From contig CP093831.1 of the NCBI GenBank assembly GCA_033063855.1, positions 9,672,001 through 9,736,000 of the forward strand: a DNA stretch of 64,000 nucleotides, read 5' to 3'. The notes beneath the pieces were generated by a model. It made no database searches, was not told the origin of the DNA, and saw nothing but the letters and a program-made list of their open reading frames with translations. This stretch comes from Smittia aterrima. Lineage: Eukaryota > Arthropoda > Insecta > Diptera > Chironomidae. This document shows, piece by piece, positions 23,332 to 37,200 of the stretch (positions are counted from its first letter, which is position 1; every line of letters begins with the position of its first letter). The position numbers were made by a program, and so were the translations under genes.

Positions 23332-26300
23332 TGCGAACGAAATGAAAGATTAAAATAAACTGAGAAGAAAGTTTCATTGTTTCTCTTTTTATAGAAAAAA
23401 ATATTTTTACCTGATCCGTTAACTAACTTTAACTTTCGTTTCGGGAAATCCCAATTATTTTTTGAAGAACCTTCGAGAAAATATTTTCGACTAAAGCAGA
23501 AGCTTAAATCTAATTAAAACAGTAAATTAATTATCTCTGATATCTATCAAATGAGTTAATTCACTCGCGACACGATCTGACGTTATCTTCATTGACTGAC
23601 ATTCAAGTGTCGAGCAGACAATGGCGAAGGTTCAATGATAGCGATCGCAAACAAGCGACTCGCAACATAGTCGATAAATTTTTATTAGTTATTCAAAATT
23701 GAAAAATCTATTGATATTCATTCGCCCCAGAGTTTTCACGCTCGCTTCACATTTGCTTCAGTTGCAACAATTTATTTTTATTTATTTTATTTTCCACACC
23801 GTTTTCTAGCGAATTGAAAATCGTGAATACATAAATTTTTTGCGCTCTGCTCTTAGTGTGTGCTTTTTCCAGCTCTTCGTTGTGGCAAATTTGTCAATAA
23901 TTTGGGGCCAGCAGGGAGTAAGAGAGAGAGAAAGGGAGCTAGCGAGCTTTAGAGAGAAAGACGTTGGAATGGTTTCGAAAATTATTTCATGTGGAAAATA
24001 TCAAATTTATTTCAATTCGTGTTCGACCTTACACTTTCTCACTCACTCTCGCTTAGGGCTTTTTATTCGAAGGAATAATTAACATGTTTTCTCAACTACT
24101 AAACCAAAAATCTTTCGAATTCGTTTCTTCTCAAATGAAAAACCCTTCACTAAGTTCTCTCTCGAAATGCTGACTTAAACTTTTCTCTCTCGGTTTATTA
24201 AAAATCATTTGATATTCGACGCCACTAGAAAATTTCGGTAAAATTGAGGTTTTTGTCTGAGGCGCACGATAACAAAATTTTCGCGAAAAACCGTAGATTT
24301 CCCGTGAATTCGGATTCAATTTGACACAACAAATTGTTTCTGTTTTACCATTTTTTTATTCACAGCGATAAATAATTCACGAGACGAAAGCAAAAATCAG
24401 TTTCTGAGTGGAATAGGGAGAAAGCTCGAATTAATAACGAAGCAAACATTTTTATGCAATCACGCGAGAAACGATTTGACGAACTCTTTACGCCCAAAGT
24501 TTGTTTGTAGGTTTTACTCTCCAATAAAAATTATTTGTTTGCTTTGGTCGGCTGTAAACAGTTCATCAAGATAGGTTGGGACGACTTTGAGAAAAGTTTC
24601 TAATAACTTTATGTCTGTTTGTTCGCTTCGATGCGGCAATCAAGCGAGAGAAAAGTTTCTCATTAATTTCCAGTTAGTAAAACTCTCTATTGTCTCAACT
24701 TATCAGACATGCCGGAGATCTGATTATAGATAACAACACGACATGAACACAAATATTCCCCGACCATCTTCCACAAAACCATAAAAAGCATATTTTGTCG
24801 ACAAACAAAAATTATTTTATGTGCGATCGTCGTAAATTTATGATAAATTTTGTGGTTTACATGTGAACTGCAGCACTTTTGATGACACTTCAGGAAAAAA
24901 GCTGTAGCAAGTGAGCTTGATACTTTCGTTCTCATGTGGCTCGGCTCTATTTTCACTTAAAGATGCTACTGCAGCTCCAATAAAAAGCTTGATTTAAAGC
25001 TCAAGTGCACTTGAGCAGAAGCGAGAAGGATAAAAAAAAGTTTTTCAGTTTTCCAAAAAGTTTGGGATTTCTCAATATTTTCATGTAGATTACAAATTTA
25101 GCAGAAAAATAAATCCCGAGTGGACTTGGCTCTCTCGTTCTTATCGCTTTCTATCCAAAAGCAATGGATTCACTTTCCTTCTCTCGAGGGTGAACGCCTT
25201 TTTACATTTTTCGAAGGAAAGTTAAGCTTATCAGTTTGTTTATTCTCTTTCCTTCTGGCGGAAGGTATAATGTCGAATTCATTAGCAGTTCAGCAACTGT
25301 CAATCAATCAAAACGATATTTTTCACCTCTCGTGATAGAAATTCTCATCAACAAATCAATCAAAACCAAAATTGTTAATTCCCGTGGATAAAAAAGTTTC
25401 CGTAGATAACTCACTTTTGCGATCTAGAACAAATTTCCTTGTTTGAATATTTCTCTCGTCTGGTGAGGTTTGGCGATGGGAGGGCGAGTGGAAAAACAAA
25501 AATATTTTGTTTAGTTCCGAAGCGATTCATTCTTCAGCTGGTTTTGGGTGTGAACTCGTTGATTATTTATCACATGTCAGAGGATTCGTCATGTAAATAT
25601 TTTGATTCAATCAACATCGACGAAGCATTAGAAATCATATTTTGAAAAGAAACGAGTCCAACAAAATTAGATAACTTGATAATCATGCTTCATGCGACTT
25701 TGTTTCGAAAAGCAAAGCTTGTAACGAGAAATGTCGTTATCGAGCTGTGAATTTCCACTCGCATTCACAGAGGCTGCGAGAGAATCGCTTTTAATAAGAT
25801 TTTGTCATCCATGGAGTTATGAAAAGCTGATGCGATGGAGAAAAGTGAATCTCGAGTCGAAGAAGAAAGTGCATATTAGAGCATAATTGAAATGAAATTA
25901 ACGAACCGTAGATCTCTCTTACTCGCTCACAAGTCGTTGAAAGGAAATCTCGATTCTTCTTTCATCCAGACGACGATCTAAAGCTGCCGAGATGAAATTT
26001 CATTATGATAGAAACGCCCGTGGGAGAATTTCTCTTTCTCCGCCCTCCGTTCCATTCAAGTAATAAATTATCAACGTAACTTGTCAGATCTGAAAAGGCT
26101 TTGATTGCGTAATGCCGTTCCCCGCTAATGATAAAAATCCATTCAGATCTGAATCAGCAAAAAGAAAGTTTCCTTCTCTTTTCATGAAAGAATTCGGTGA
26201 CATTTTAAAGTGAGTGACGTGATTTTTGACGACGCAAGGGTTCACAAGCGCAAACCTGAAGGAGACAATTGAGAATGCGGCAAATGATAAAAATAAGATT

Positions 26301-26807
26301 AATATCACTCCCAAGCAAATTATAAAATCTTCTTGATTTATTACCTTTGAGTCATCCTTTAATAAATTTCCCAGCCTTCCTCACCCGTTTTCTTTGAGCC
26401 CGGCAGCAAGAAAAGTCTGAAAGTGACACGAAGTGAAAACTAATTTTTTTCCTCTTTCTTTGCAGCTTTTAATAAAATCATGGAATGTATAAATGAATGG
26501 GAATTAAAGCAAAAGGGATGGAAATTTGTTTTTTTGTGGGTGGCAATCCTTTCTTCGTCGTCTTCCAGCTCCGATTATTACATTTTTCTGTGATTTCATT
26601 CTTCTCGACGCGGATGAAAGGGCGAGAAAAGCAGCTGAACAAGCCCCCGTCCCAGCTACATTGCGAGAAAAAGAGCTTTTTTGTCGGGGTCGTTGAGTAA
26701 TTAGGTCAATGATCTTATCTTCGAATACAAGCGGAATTCTGACTGCGACGACTGATTGAGATTTAATCACTTCATCGATCAGAATAAAATCATTTACGTA
26801 AGCACCC

Positions 26808-26821
26808 CTCTCTCTCTCTCT
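26808..26821. repeat. (CT)n microsatellite
   Basis: About six to seven uninterrupted CT units, followed by TT and a CGGG sequence. Confidence 0.9.
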
Positions 26822-29444
26822 TTCGGGTTACGTAACATGAAATCGTGGAGAGCTTTTATAAAGATGTAGCGCTTTTCCGTTTCCTTTCAAATCAATGTGT
26901 TGCATGATATATGAGCGATATAATTGCTTTCAAAAACATTATATTTTCATTAAAGACTGAAATGAATGAGTGTAAAGCAGTACGACGTATGTGAATCTCT
27001 CTGGCGAAATTATACTAAGATGGAAGGCTGGCGATGAATAAGAGTGTTTCACTCTTCCAAATTGCTTTTACTTCATCCCCATCGTCTTGTGATGAATGTT
27101 CTAGAAAGAAATCACCGTAAGGAGGTTGAGCGAGAGGAGGAAAACGTGTGTCGTACATTTTTCGTGTGAATAATTTGAAATTAAATCTACTGGCACAGCA
27201 CTCGACGTTGCCAAAGACACTGCGGGAGCGACACTCACACAATACGTCACCTGCGATAATTGAATATGATTTAAAAGGTAAATTAGATTCATTAGAGAAG
27301 TGTCATAAAAATGCAGATGGAACGAGCTCTGCCTCAAGCAACCGACGGGTGAGGTAATTTAAAGCAGTTTTTTTCTCTCTCGCTGCTCTCTGATAGAAAT
27401 TAATTTGAGTTCTTCGCTTTGCATAATTCCCATCAACATTCATGTATTCGTTTGGCTCAAAGGCTTCTCGTAAACTTTCACCCCATCTCTACTCTGTCTT
27501 CTTCCGTTTGAGAAAGATTATTAAGAATAGTTGCCTCGACTAACGAAACTGCCCATGATCATAAAACTAAAGTTACAGTTTATCTTTTATGGCCACATTC
27601 CGTTGAATTAAGTGTTATAAATGTTTTCCATGGGTCGGGAGGTGTGAATCTTCTCGGGGAGTCGCTCGCACATGGTCATCTATGAATTTTTATTCTCCAT
27701 CGTAAGATTTTCTTATTGGACATTCGCAGTGGAGGAAAAGTTTGAACGTGAGCCATTTGCCGAAAAAACCAATTTTCTCGCAATTCTTCTATCGTCGTGT
27801 GAAGTATTCGTCAGTAGAGAGAAGAAAGAAGGTGAAACAGAGACCGATACAATGTAGCTCTTGTGGTAGAGAATAGTGAACGTATGGCCAACGAAGGTAA
27901 TAAATTGAACACACCGTGAAATTTCCTCAGCTCTAAAACGTAATTCAATATAAGAAGCGAAGCGAGTGTTGAAATTTGTTCATTTAAAGATTGATGCCTT
28001 CCGCTATAATTTATTGTTAAACGTTCGAGAAGCTTTACATCGAAGCTTTTTCTTTTCTCGATGGGGTTGAGACGTAGTTTACCATGTTTGCTATGCAGGA
28101 TACTTAACCTAACACAACTTGAAAGCTTTCTCTCGCTCACTCACTCTCGTCCTTGTGAATAGGTTTATAACCTTTGAGCACTTTTCTTTAAGAGCAAGAC
28201 CTGCATCAAACTCTCTACGAAATCCATCGCTTTTCAAATGTTTTCCCATCCACTTCGACCACCAACGACGACAACTCACTTTTCTATTTTCTCGCCCCAT
28301 CCCTAGAAAAGTTTCAAAATGTTTTGTCAAGCGAACATTCACAGCGATTCCAGAGTTTAATCTTTTATGATTAATGACTTTAAAAAAGGGTTCAGGTCCT
28401 TCTAAGATAGAAAATAATTAATGAATAAATTTAACAACTTTATCAAAAGCAAATAATGCTGAAATTGTTTTTCTTTGTTTTCCGAAAGCGACGACGTAAA
28501 ATTGATTTTAATTTCTCTCCCAGCGTATCGACGATTTGAGAAACAATCTTGCCCCTTGATTGAATCGTGATTAAAATTCCAAATTTTAAGACGTCACATT
28601 TCAAGGCTTGAATGCTTTTACAAGCGACAACATGACACAGATGAGACGACTCGTGCACGCACTCCCGCTCGAACCTCACACCCCCTCAAAATTAAAATGA
28701 GATCAATTGTTTCCCAACAATATGGATTTCATTAAAATGGCACAGAAATTTAATATGTTCGAGTACGAACGAACGACGAACAGAGAAGGAATTCTAATTT
28801 GTACAAAACAAGCCTCCTCCTCAAATTACTCAAACAAGTTGAAGCTTTTTTGCCTCCCCAGTCGACTCTAGGAATAGATTCTACTGTAGATATGCATGAG
28901 ACGAGAGGAAGGTTGAGTAGAGTGGGCGTGGGAGTATGAAGAAGAATAAAAATCGTGAATGCCGGGCACAAAGGGGAGGGGGAAAGGCTTTTTTCGCTAT
29001 TCGCATTTCTGTTGTTAATTGCTCTGCGGAAGAAGTTAATTTGTCAGTCTTTATCTTAAAGAAAGTTAGGGACTTATTTAAACACAGACAGTCAATTAGA
29101 CAACATCAACATCTCCTTCTGACGAAGAAAGCCTTAAAAATCAGACCAATAAAATACATTATTGTGTACAAATGTAGTCGGAATACAAACAATTTTCGGA
29201 AAGCACATTGCTAAACACAGTTGGTGAGCTTGTACGAAAATCTATTTATATTTAATTAAACCTTCTATGTGCTTCCACTCCTATGACAATCATTGTGTGT
29301 ATGCTCTGTGAAAATATAATTTTACATTTTGTTTGCAGTGTGTTGAAATGCTTTGAATAATATCGCATCGCATATCTTTATTTATGTTTGCAACGTGACA
29401 ACATGAATCAACATTTCATATTTTTGCGAGAACTTCTGGCTGAT

Positions 29445-29464
29445 GAGAGAGAGAAAGAGAGAGT
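29445..29464. repeat. GA-rich tract
   Basis: GAGAGAGAGAAAGAGAGAG-type purine run. It could bind GAGA-factor-like proteins in insects, but is equally a plain microsatellite. Confidence 0.85.
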
Positions 29465-30931
29465 AGAGGAGGGCGTCGTGTGTTTGCCAGCAATTAGAAA
29501 CTTTGTTGCACGACAGCTTTTGCCTGATTTTGATCATCGTGTCGTAGACTATCAAGCAGTCATCAAGATTTCTCGCCGAGCGATAGCGCGACGCGCTTCA
29601 AATTGAAATGTTGCTTCTTCGGAAATTTTTTTTTTCGTTGAGAAGGAAACTTTACGGAATGTTAATTACATTCCCCCGATCGGAAGAGCGAAGCCCTTTT
29701 CGAGGTTATTTATTGAAGTTGGTGCGGCGTAAAATCCATTTACTCATGGGAATAATTTTGGTAATAAACAGAACAGCAGGCGAATCACAACAGTAAAAGC
29801 TTTATTGCTTTTTCGAAGCGTTCTTATTAATAACTCAATCTGCAAAAGCGACAATTAATGCTGAGGAATTTCAATCTGTCCCTCGATGCCGTTTTAGAGA
29901 AGAAGTGCTTTTCAATTTCCGGCGAATCTTTTTTTATCGTTCACTCGGGTGAGCTCGGCAAAAAATATTTTGCAAACAAAGAAGAATCTGAAATGAAACA
30001 ATCTGATAATGCAAATGACCTTTCGGTCGATCAATAACCAAAACGAAATGGAAATTCGATATGAATTCGCTTTAAAAAATCAATCTGGCGCTTGTTTTTT
30101 TTCTGCTTGAAGGAACTTGATAAACAATCGCGTAAAAGCTTCGTGAGCTGTGAGTGAAGGACGGTAAAAATGATTTGTAATGGAGAGGATGAGAGTTTAA
30201 TCATAATTACTGCTGATCTCAGTGTTCGTTGTAGATTCACACGAAAAGCTCAAAATAGAGAAGAAAAAAACAATTCATGACGTCATTGCTCTGGGTGAAG
30301 CGTCGATTGTGAAACAACTTTTCACTCTCTTTATCCTAAAGAAGACTCTCTCGAACAATCTGCGCATGTTATCACGTTCGATAGGAAAAACACTTTTATC
30401 TCGACTATCACTGCAGAAAAAAGCGATTTCAGCCTTTAAGTTGTTCTGGCTTTACCTTTGACACAGATTACAAACGAAGAATTCTTTCGCTTCTTTCTTC
30501 TGCACTTCTATCCTTCTCACATATGTTAACAGCAGTAAAAAGTGTGGAAGAGAAAATCAGGTTTCACAGGATGTTAAAAACAAAGAAAAGAAGTTTCAAG
30601 AGCTCTACAAACGGATTTGCAAGAAGCTTCTCGGAATTGTTATAATGCAGCAGTTGTTTTCTCAATCCCGATCGCAGAGAAGCCTTGATTTGAAGCTTCC
30701 AACTAAACGATGCTTGATTCAAGGCTTAACCTACGCTTACTTTGCTGAGTTTGTCTTGTTCTGACTTTAAAGAAAGTCATCAATTCCTCGGAAACATGAA
30801 GAAGATTTCGTTTACTTTCTTTCACTGACGCACTTATCTTTACACGCGCATCTCTTGATACCTGAATTGGATTTTTGCCTTGAACTGACTGTCAATATAT
30901 CTTCAAACTTCAAAGTGAACGATTCGAGTTG

Positions 30932-31015
30932 AAAATATATTTTTAAACGAGCCTAGACTTTTTTTTATAAATATATTAAAAATATAAAAATATATTTTTA
31001 AACAAGCCTAGACTT
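30932..31015. repeat. tandem duplication, period 55 bp, two copies
   Basis: A 29-base block (AAAATATATTTTTAAACGAG and on to CCTAGACTT) at 30932-30960 recurs at 30987-31015 with one change (CGAG to CAAG). The intervening sequence is AT-only (TATAAATATATTAAAAATAT). It looks like a recent local duplication. Confidence 0.85.
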
Positions 31016-33728
31016 CTTGATTCTTTAAAAGATTCTTCTCCATGACAACTTTTCATAAATTTAGATAACTCGCAGAACAAAATTGCTTTCTGTTTATAAA
31101 AACACTGAGACGTCTAGCGCGTGGAGTTCAGTTGCCAAACTACGAATCGTCGTCGTAATTGAAACTAATTTATTAGAGTAATGACCTGACCTCCAAATTC
31201 CCTTGACTCTAATACCAAAAGAAAGCCGCTGACGGCGTCATCAAGCGCGCGCGTGGAGATAAAGTGGACACCAAAAGCAACAAAATTAAAAAAAAATTGC
31301 AAATATTTCATTTCGAGAGACATCCGGGAAGCGAAAGACGATGAAAAAGCGGCTGAAACTGAAACTCACGATGGAAAAAAATATAAAATGGCTAATGTCT
31401 TTCATCATCCACTTCTAATAGAATCTTTTTCACAACCGCCACCCTCGAAATGACTTTACAAGAAATATTTATATTAACAGCTTTCTCAGTTTATCTAAAA
31501 CAACTGGCGATGGCAATGGAAGGCAACGCTTCGCTCTGCTCCGCTTCCTTCAAGGATTACGAGATATTAATCCGCAAAGATAAAAAATTCGTTTCGATGC
31601 CATTTCTTTACCCAATTTTTTATGCCACTCGCAAGCTCTCCTTAAAAGCTTCCTTCTTTTGAGTCTTTCCTCGCATTTATCTTCCTTAATGCGGCTGGCT
31701 TGATGAAAAGATAAGCTAAATTTGTCTGTATTCCTCTTCATCGTGTGCCAAGAGAGAGCGGGCGAGGAAAACACTTTTGATATGAAAGAGCGACTTAAGA
31801 CTTTCAAGATATTTGTAGCATATAAAAGTTTTGATTGCATTTATGCTCGATCATAATTACAGCATTTTAATCCTTCTCAGCATTACATGATCGTTTCACT
31901 TAGGATTACAACGTTATGCAATTTTCGTGAGAGCACGAATGAAGGAGAATCCTGTAAGCTGGAGCAAGAAAAGAAAACTTATTATAAACGACTATCATGA
32001 GAAGTGAGATTAAGTCCGATCTGAAACTCATCTTGATCTCCTTTTGTTTGATTGTGGCCTGTGGGCTCTTGTTGTTCCGACAGCTCTTCTCAGGCCCTAA
32101 AAGTAATTTTTGCACGTGCAGAAATGTGAAAAATCATCGTTTGGTAAGACGAGGGAAAGCTTCGAGAATGTTTTTGAGAAGGGATTAGATTTATGTAATG
32201 ATAACTGCTCGTTTCAAGTTTCTTAGCGATAGTTTAAGCTTCAGACGACGACATTGCAAGCTTTTCTCTTACAATGAAACTCAAATCGTCTGCATTTGTT
32301 ATGTGTTGTCATGTCTTAATCTTCAGTAATAATCTTTTCTTAGCCATTAATGAATGGATGAATGGCGTTGGTGAGAAAGAGAAAAATGAAGATAACGGAT
32401 CGAAAGTGAATTATCGCGAGCCACTCGTTCTTTGTTACGAAATTAATTCTGCAATCAATTCAACTATCAAAGGAGATTTTACATAGCACGACAGATAATC
32501 GCGAAGTCGACGAAGCAACACAAACGAAAGAGCAACTTTCTGCATAAAATCAGAGAGAATTTGAATAAATTAAGACTTTTCTACCATATCAACGCAGCAA
32601 AAACCTTGTAAATATTTTATTTAGCTGGGAAATTGAAGAAGGGAAATCATCGTCAGTGAAAAGTCTCGGAGACAACTTTTCTTGCTCGTGCAGAGTTTTC
32701 GGAGAAAGGAAATATTTTCTTGTTGTTATGCTAATCATTGTCTCTTCTCTTCTCTATCAGAAATCACAGCCGGTTCCTCTAGCGTTCATTCTGCTATTTG
32801 AAGGAGGAAGACAGCGAGTGAGAGAGAGAAGGAAAAATCATTGTAATTATGATGATTTCAACTCAAACTTTTTCTCGTAAGTAGTTTTCTTTTCCTGTTG
32901 CTTTTCAGCATTTTCCCTCTCGCTTCACTCGAATATATTTCGTTTGTGCTGAAGCTTGATGATGTTTCACATGAAGGCGAGGGATGAAAGAAAAACTTTT
33001 CCATAGCTTTCCGACGACTAGAACAAATTTAAATGTATTCATAAATATTGTCAAACTCTAGAAAAGTTTCTTTCATCCGACAAGCGAGAGAGAGATTTGA
33101 ATGTGAAGTGAAAAAGTTTTATTTTTTTTGGGTCTGATGGAGCACATTCCGGTCAACACAGCATCATCGGAAGGTCCGAAGCCCTGACAATTTTTATGGC
33201 TCAGTTGTGTCCTTCTCTAAAGAATTTATTTTTGATTAGATGGATGGATTTTCCCTTCTTCTTCATTCGATGGGTTCATAATGTCTATCTCCTCTCAGAG
33301 CCTTTTAACATCGTCAAAAATTATTATTTCAGCTTTCTCCCGAAGGTCTGTTATTGTTTACTTTAACTTTAAAAGTGAACATCTTCGAGAACCTTGAGGA
33401 CAACTTTTCCTTCTCTTTCGTTCCCTAAAGCTTCTCTCCGTTGTCTTCGACTTTGTTGCGTTTTCAAAAGAAAATTTCCGACTGAGCAGAAATTAAAATT
33501 AAACATCTCGAGCGCTCGTTCCATTGAAGCGAATTGTGAGAGCGATAAAAAGCGATCCTATTAGTGCTTTTCCCTCCTTCTACTCGAATTGTTTCCTTCG
33601 CTTCGATGTAGACCGAGAAAGCTTTTTTTTATATGTTTCGAGAGAAGAAAAAAAAAGTCAAATTTCATCAGGAAAAATATTTCTTTTTATGGACTTTATA
33701 GGACTATTAAACAAACATTACACAGGGC

Positions 33729-34061
33729 ATGTCGTCATTTTTATGCTCCACTTCATCTTGTCCTTTCAGCGAAAAAAAAAACTTTTCTTTGTTCGTGATT
33801 ATTTTGGGGTTTTCACTCTACTGTTTCGTCCTTTTCCTTCTCTTCATTCTCATCGCTCTAGCCGGAAAAGCGTTTTATTGTTCATTGTATATCGAGCAGG
33901 ATTTACAACCTAATTATGATTCGTTATCTTCGGTTTTTGAATTTCCTCCGATTCCGACGAAGAAGAGGAGCTTAAGGGATCTCTCTCGAACTTACGTCAC
34001 ATCAGATCCAATTGACGAGCTTTCAAATGATTCTCTTCCATTTCTCGACATCTTAAATTGA
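33729..34061 (+). CDS. possible single-pass membrane protein (110 aa), unrecognised
   Basis: An ATG-started frame of 110 codons ends in TGA. Residues about 19-45 form one long hydrophobic segment (FSLFVIILGFSLYCFVLFLL, then FILIALAG). After it comes an acidic, proline-containing tail with YDSLSSVFEFPPIP, a basic KKRSLRD patch, and a DPIDELSNDS end. AATAAA signals follow at 34235 and 34259. The tail reads more like real protein than most chance frames here, but the start context is poor and no family is recognised. A splice acceptor (TCCTTTCAG) inside the frame near 33768 allows the region to be an exon instead. It is the only plus-strand candidate between the two dpr copies. Confidence 0.25.
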   Translation: MSSFLCSTSSCPFSEKKNFSLFVIILGFSLYCFVLFLLFILIALAGKAFYCSLYIEQDLQPNYDSLSSVFEFPPIPTKKRSLRDLSRTYVTSDPIDELSNDSLPFLDILN

Positions 34062-34264
34062 AGAATTTAATAATGTATTTTCCCTTTACAAGCATTATTT
34101 CGTTTTGTCTGTTGATTTGCGTTTCAACTCCTTCTACCCAAACTCCTTCCCTCTCTTTGTTGCGCTCTGTACTTCCTTTCCTCCTTATTTTTATTCATTG
34201 CGAGGCAGATAACGTTGAAAGTGATCAAGAAAACAATAAATAAGTTAACCTCGTCCAAAATAAA

Positions 34265-37200
34265 TGATTTATTTTATGCTCCTTCCATCCTTTTTCTTCG
34301 CTTCTCTGTTGGCTTCTCGATGTGGATCCTTTCATAACATCTATTGGTTGGTCTTGAATCTTTAATCGCATGGAAAGATATTTAAGTTTTATTTCGTTGA
34401 TGAGACAGATTTTTCTTATGTTCCAGAACTTTTATTAGAAGTCGCTTTAAAAATAAACTCGTTTGCTGTTGTTTGAGGGACACACACAATGTGATTGAAT
34501 CAATTCTCGATTTTATGTGGCATTCGAATAGATTTGTTAAAGTATTGATTGAGAAAAGGTAGCATCGTCATGAAAAGAGTCTCTCTCGCAAGCATCTTTG
34601 AAGAAAAAAGAAATATTGTAAGCGATGAGAGGACAGAAAGGATGCGGAGACTGATCAAAGGGACAGCAATCGCTTTAATGGTCTTTTGGTTGACGACAAG
34701 AAGGCAAATGGAAGGCTCCTAAAGATTATTTCCCCTACAAATCTCAATTGAGTCGAAGAAAGCATAAAACTAAACTTGTCCAAACATTTTTGGCTTTCAC
34801 AAGTTTTATTGTTTTCGTAGGTTTTTTAAAAAGCACAACGCTCGAGGATTATTTGATTATGCTCTCAATTAATGAAATTTCTGTTATTTTCAATTAATCT
34901 CGCCGTTCATTACGGGCTTCGCACTGAATTAAATTTAAATTTGATGGTAAAGCTTGGGAAGCGAGAAACATCGTTGAGCGACGGGAGGAGAACTAAGGGA
35001 AGAGGGATGAGAGGCTGAGCATACCACGGACAGCAATTAAACCTTATTTCATTTTTAATGTCGCTCTCGCACGATGGGAAAGCGAAGTGGAATTTTTAAA
35101 ATTGAATTGCGTTTGCACTTTTATCATTTGCCGTCCTCGAAACATCGAGCACCGAAAAAAAAAACTCGAAATAGCAAACACAAAGTTTGACTTGTCAAAG
35201 GTTTTTTTCGTAATTTACTTTTTCACTCTTAATCATCTTCAACTATTTTCAGCTTGCCGTGAACGTTTTCTCTCACATGAACAAATTAACAGATAAAGTG
35301 GCTACGACAAGTTTCCTCTCGACAGATTCGAAAAAAGCCCTGGAATGAACGAAAGTTTTAAAATACGCATTTAAAATAAACATTTCAAACTTAATTAACA
35401 ATGGCGAGAGTCTCTGTGGCGAGGCGACACATAATTCATGGCTTTCGCATCGAGTTGAGATGACAAATTGGGGTTCGGCGCTTTGTATGTATCATTTCAC
35501 GCGCGGTGAAGACAAACAGAGCGAATTCTGTCATGTTTAACAACTAAATTTCAGTCGAACTATAAAATTAGATTATTTGACGATACACAGAATGAGCCGA
35601 TAACAAAAACGAAGCAGTTGAATTTTGTGTTTTTCTATGTTACACACAGAAAGGTGGGACGGGGAGGAAGAGATATTCAAATAAAGAAACTGCTGATCCT
35701 CAATCTACCTTTCTCTCGTCGAACAGAAGAATTTGTTTTCAAAAGAAATTGAGAAAGATAAAAATGCGGGGGACGGAAATGCCTTTAAACTCTGCCTAAT
35801 CTACGTGTATCTCTCGATACTGAGAAGCATAAAATATCGATCAATGGTCCCTTGTGTCCGGGATTTCAATTCTGAAAAGAAATTCCATCTCGCATGCTAA
35901 AAAATTTGAGGAGATTAGATTTAATTAGCCTTTCATCGAGAAAGCTAGGAACGTTCTGCTGAGTTTCGTGTTCTCTCATTCGTTTTGCTTGAATATTCAT
36001 GAATTTCTTTTCTAGAAACGAACAAAGCAAGAGGGTGAGTTCATCGATTTAAGTTACAGATTTACCTGCCACCATCGATTTGAACATCATCCCAGGAAGA
36101 AGGTCTCCTACACACGCCTCTCTTAAGAAATCGACGTAATATCAAATCGTTAAAATATCGCTGACATCTTCCCAAGTCTTCCTCTTCATTGTGCTCAACA
36201 CGTCTAACGAGCCTGTTTTACTAACATTAAAATATCTTAGCAGGAAGCAGCGGAAGGAGCGAGACACACACACAGAGAGTAGGAAAGAGACGCTCGATCC
36301 ATTCGATTTGATTTTTATTTCCCGTCAATTTGCATACTGATAACGATACGGATCTAATTATGTTGAGTATATCTACGACGATTTAATTATGCAAATTGCG
36401 GCAGTGCTCTTCTCCGAGTCCCTTAATTTAAAATATACACTTTTTTACTATTTCTGTATGGTAATTATGGAAATGTGTTCTGCTCGTTGAAGCGCTGTTA
36501 GATATTTTCAGGTGGAATGGTGGCTGGCAGAGACGACGATGATTGTGTCTCTTTTCCTCTGTAGCTTTGGGTTGCATTCAAGGTTAACAAAGCTTGATAA
36601 ACATGATAATTTATTGAGCAGAGCATAAAGTCTCATTTGGCTGGATTTTCACCTGAATTATTGTGTCGCTTTCGAATATGATGAAGGAAATTTAATGGCG
36701 TGAGAGTTCATCATTGAAGTAGCGAAGGGAAATCCTTTTCATGCCAAGGGAAATCTTGAATATTTTTTGAAATATGAAACTTTTTAATTAACCGGAGAGT
36801 GGAAATGCCATTGAACAGGAGAGGCACTTGAAAAAAAGTGCATGGCAAAGTAATTAACACTTTGTTGATTGCAGGACTCGAATGACATTTGAATGTTTGA
36901 GATCAAACTTTAATAGAAATTGTAGAGTCAGATATCAAATATTTGCGGAATTCAAAGAATTTCTTCAATTCAATTCGGTTATAAAGCATTCTCATCCTTG
37001 AGCACTTTAGATGGTTATCTCCCAAGCTACTCGAGTCGAGCATGCTAAAGCGGAAAAAATAAATTAATTTCCATTCAGTGTTGCATTTTTTATTTTCCTT
37101 TTCTCTGTTGTGCAATCGAAAGAATTAGAAATGTTTTCACTCAAAGTGCGGGCAACAAAGATTCATCGATTTCGGAAATCCGATATTTCAGTTTAACACC

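Larger units (their letters stand above)
23332..33728. other. gene-free stretch between ZAD gene and 33.7 kb
   Basis: No gene could be supported. It contains a CT microsatellite (26808-26821), a GA tract (29445-29464) and a 55-bp tandem duplication (30932-31015). Short ATG frames with hydrophobic starts occur at 31997-32188 and 32274-32486, but neither has any other sign of being real. Confidence 0.5.

Noticed and set aside
26084..26314. Minus-strand hydrophobic segment LGVILILFLSFAAFSIVSF, considered as the signal exon for dpr copy A
   Set aside because: It has no ATG before the hydrophobic run and no phase-1 donor after it. The exon at 18386-18329 fits phase and position much better.
31997..32486. 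Two short ATG frames with hydrophobic N-termini (31997-32188, 32274-32486)
   Set aside because: Both are under 71 codons, with no motif, no splice partner and no clear promoter.
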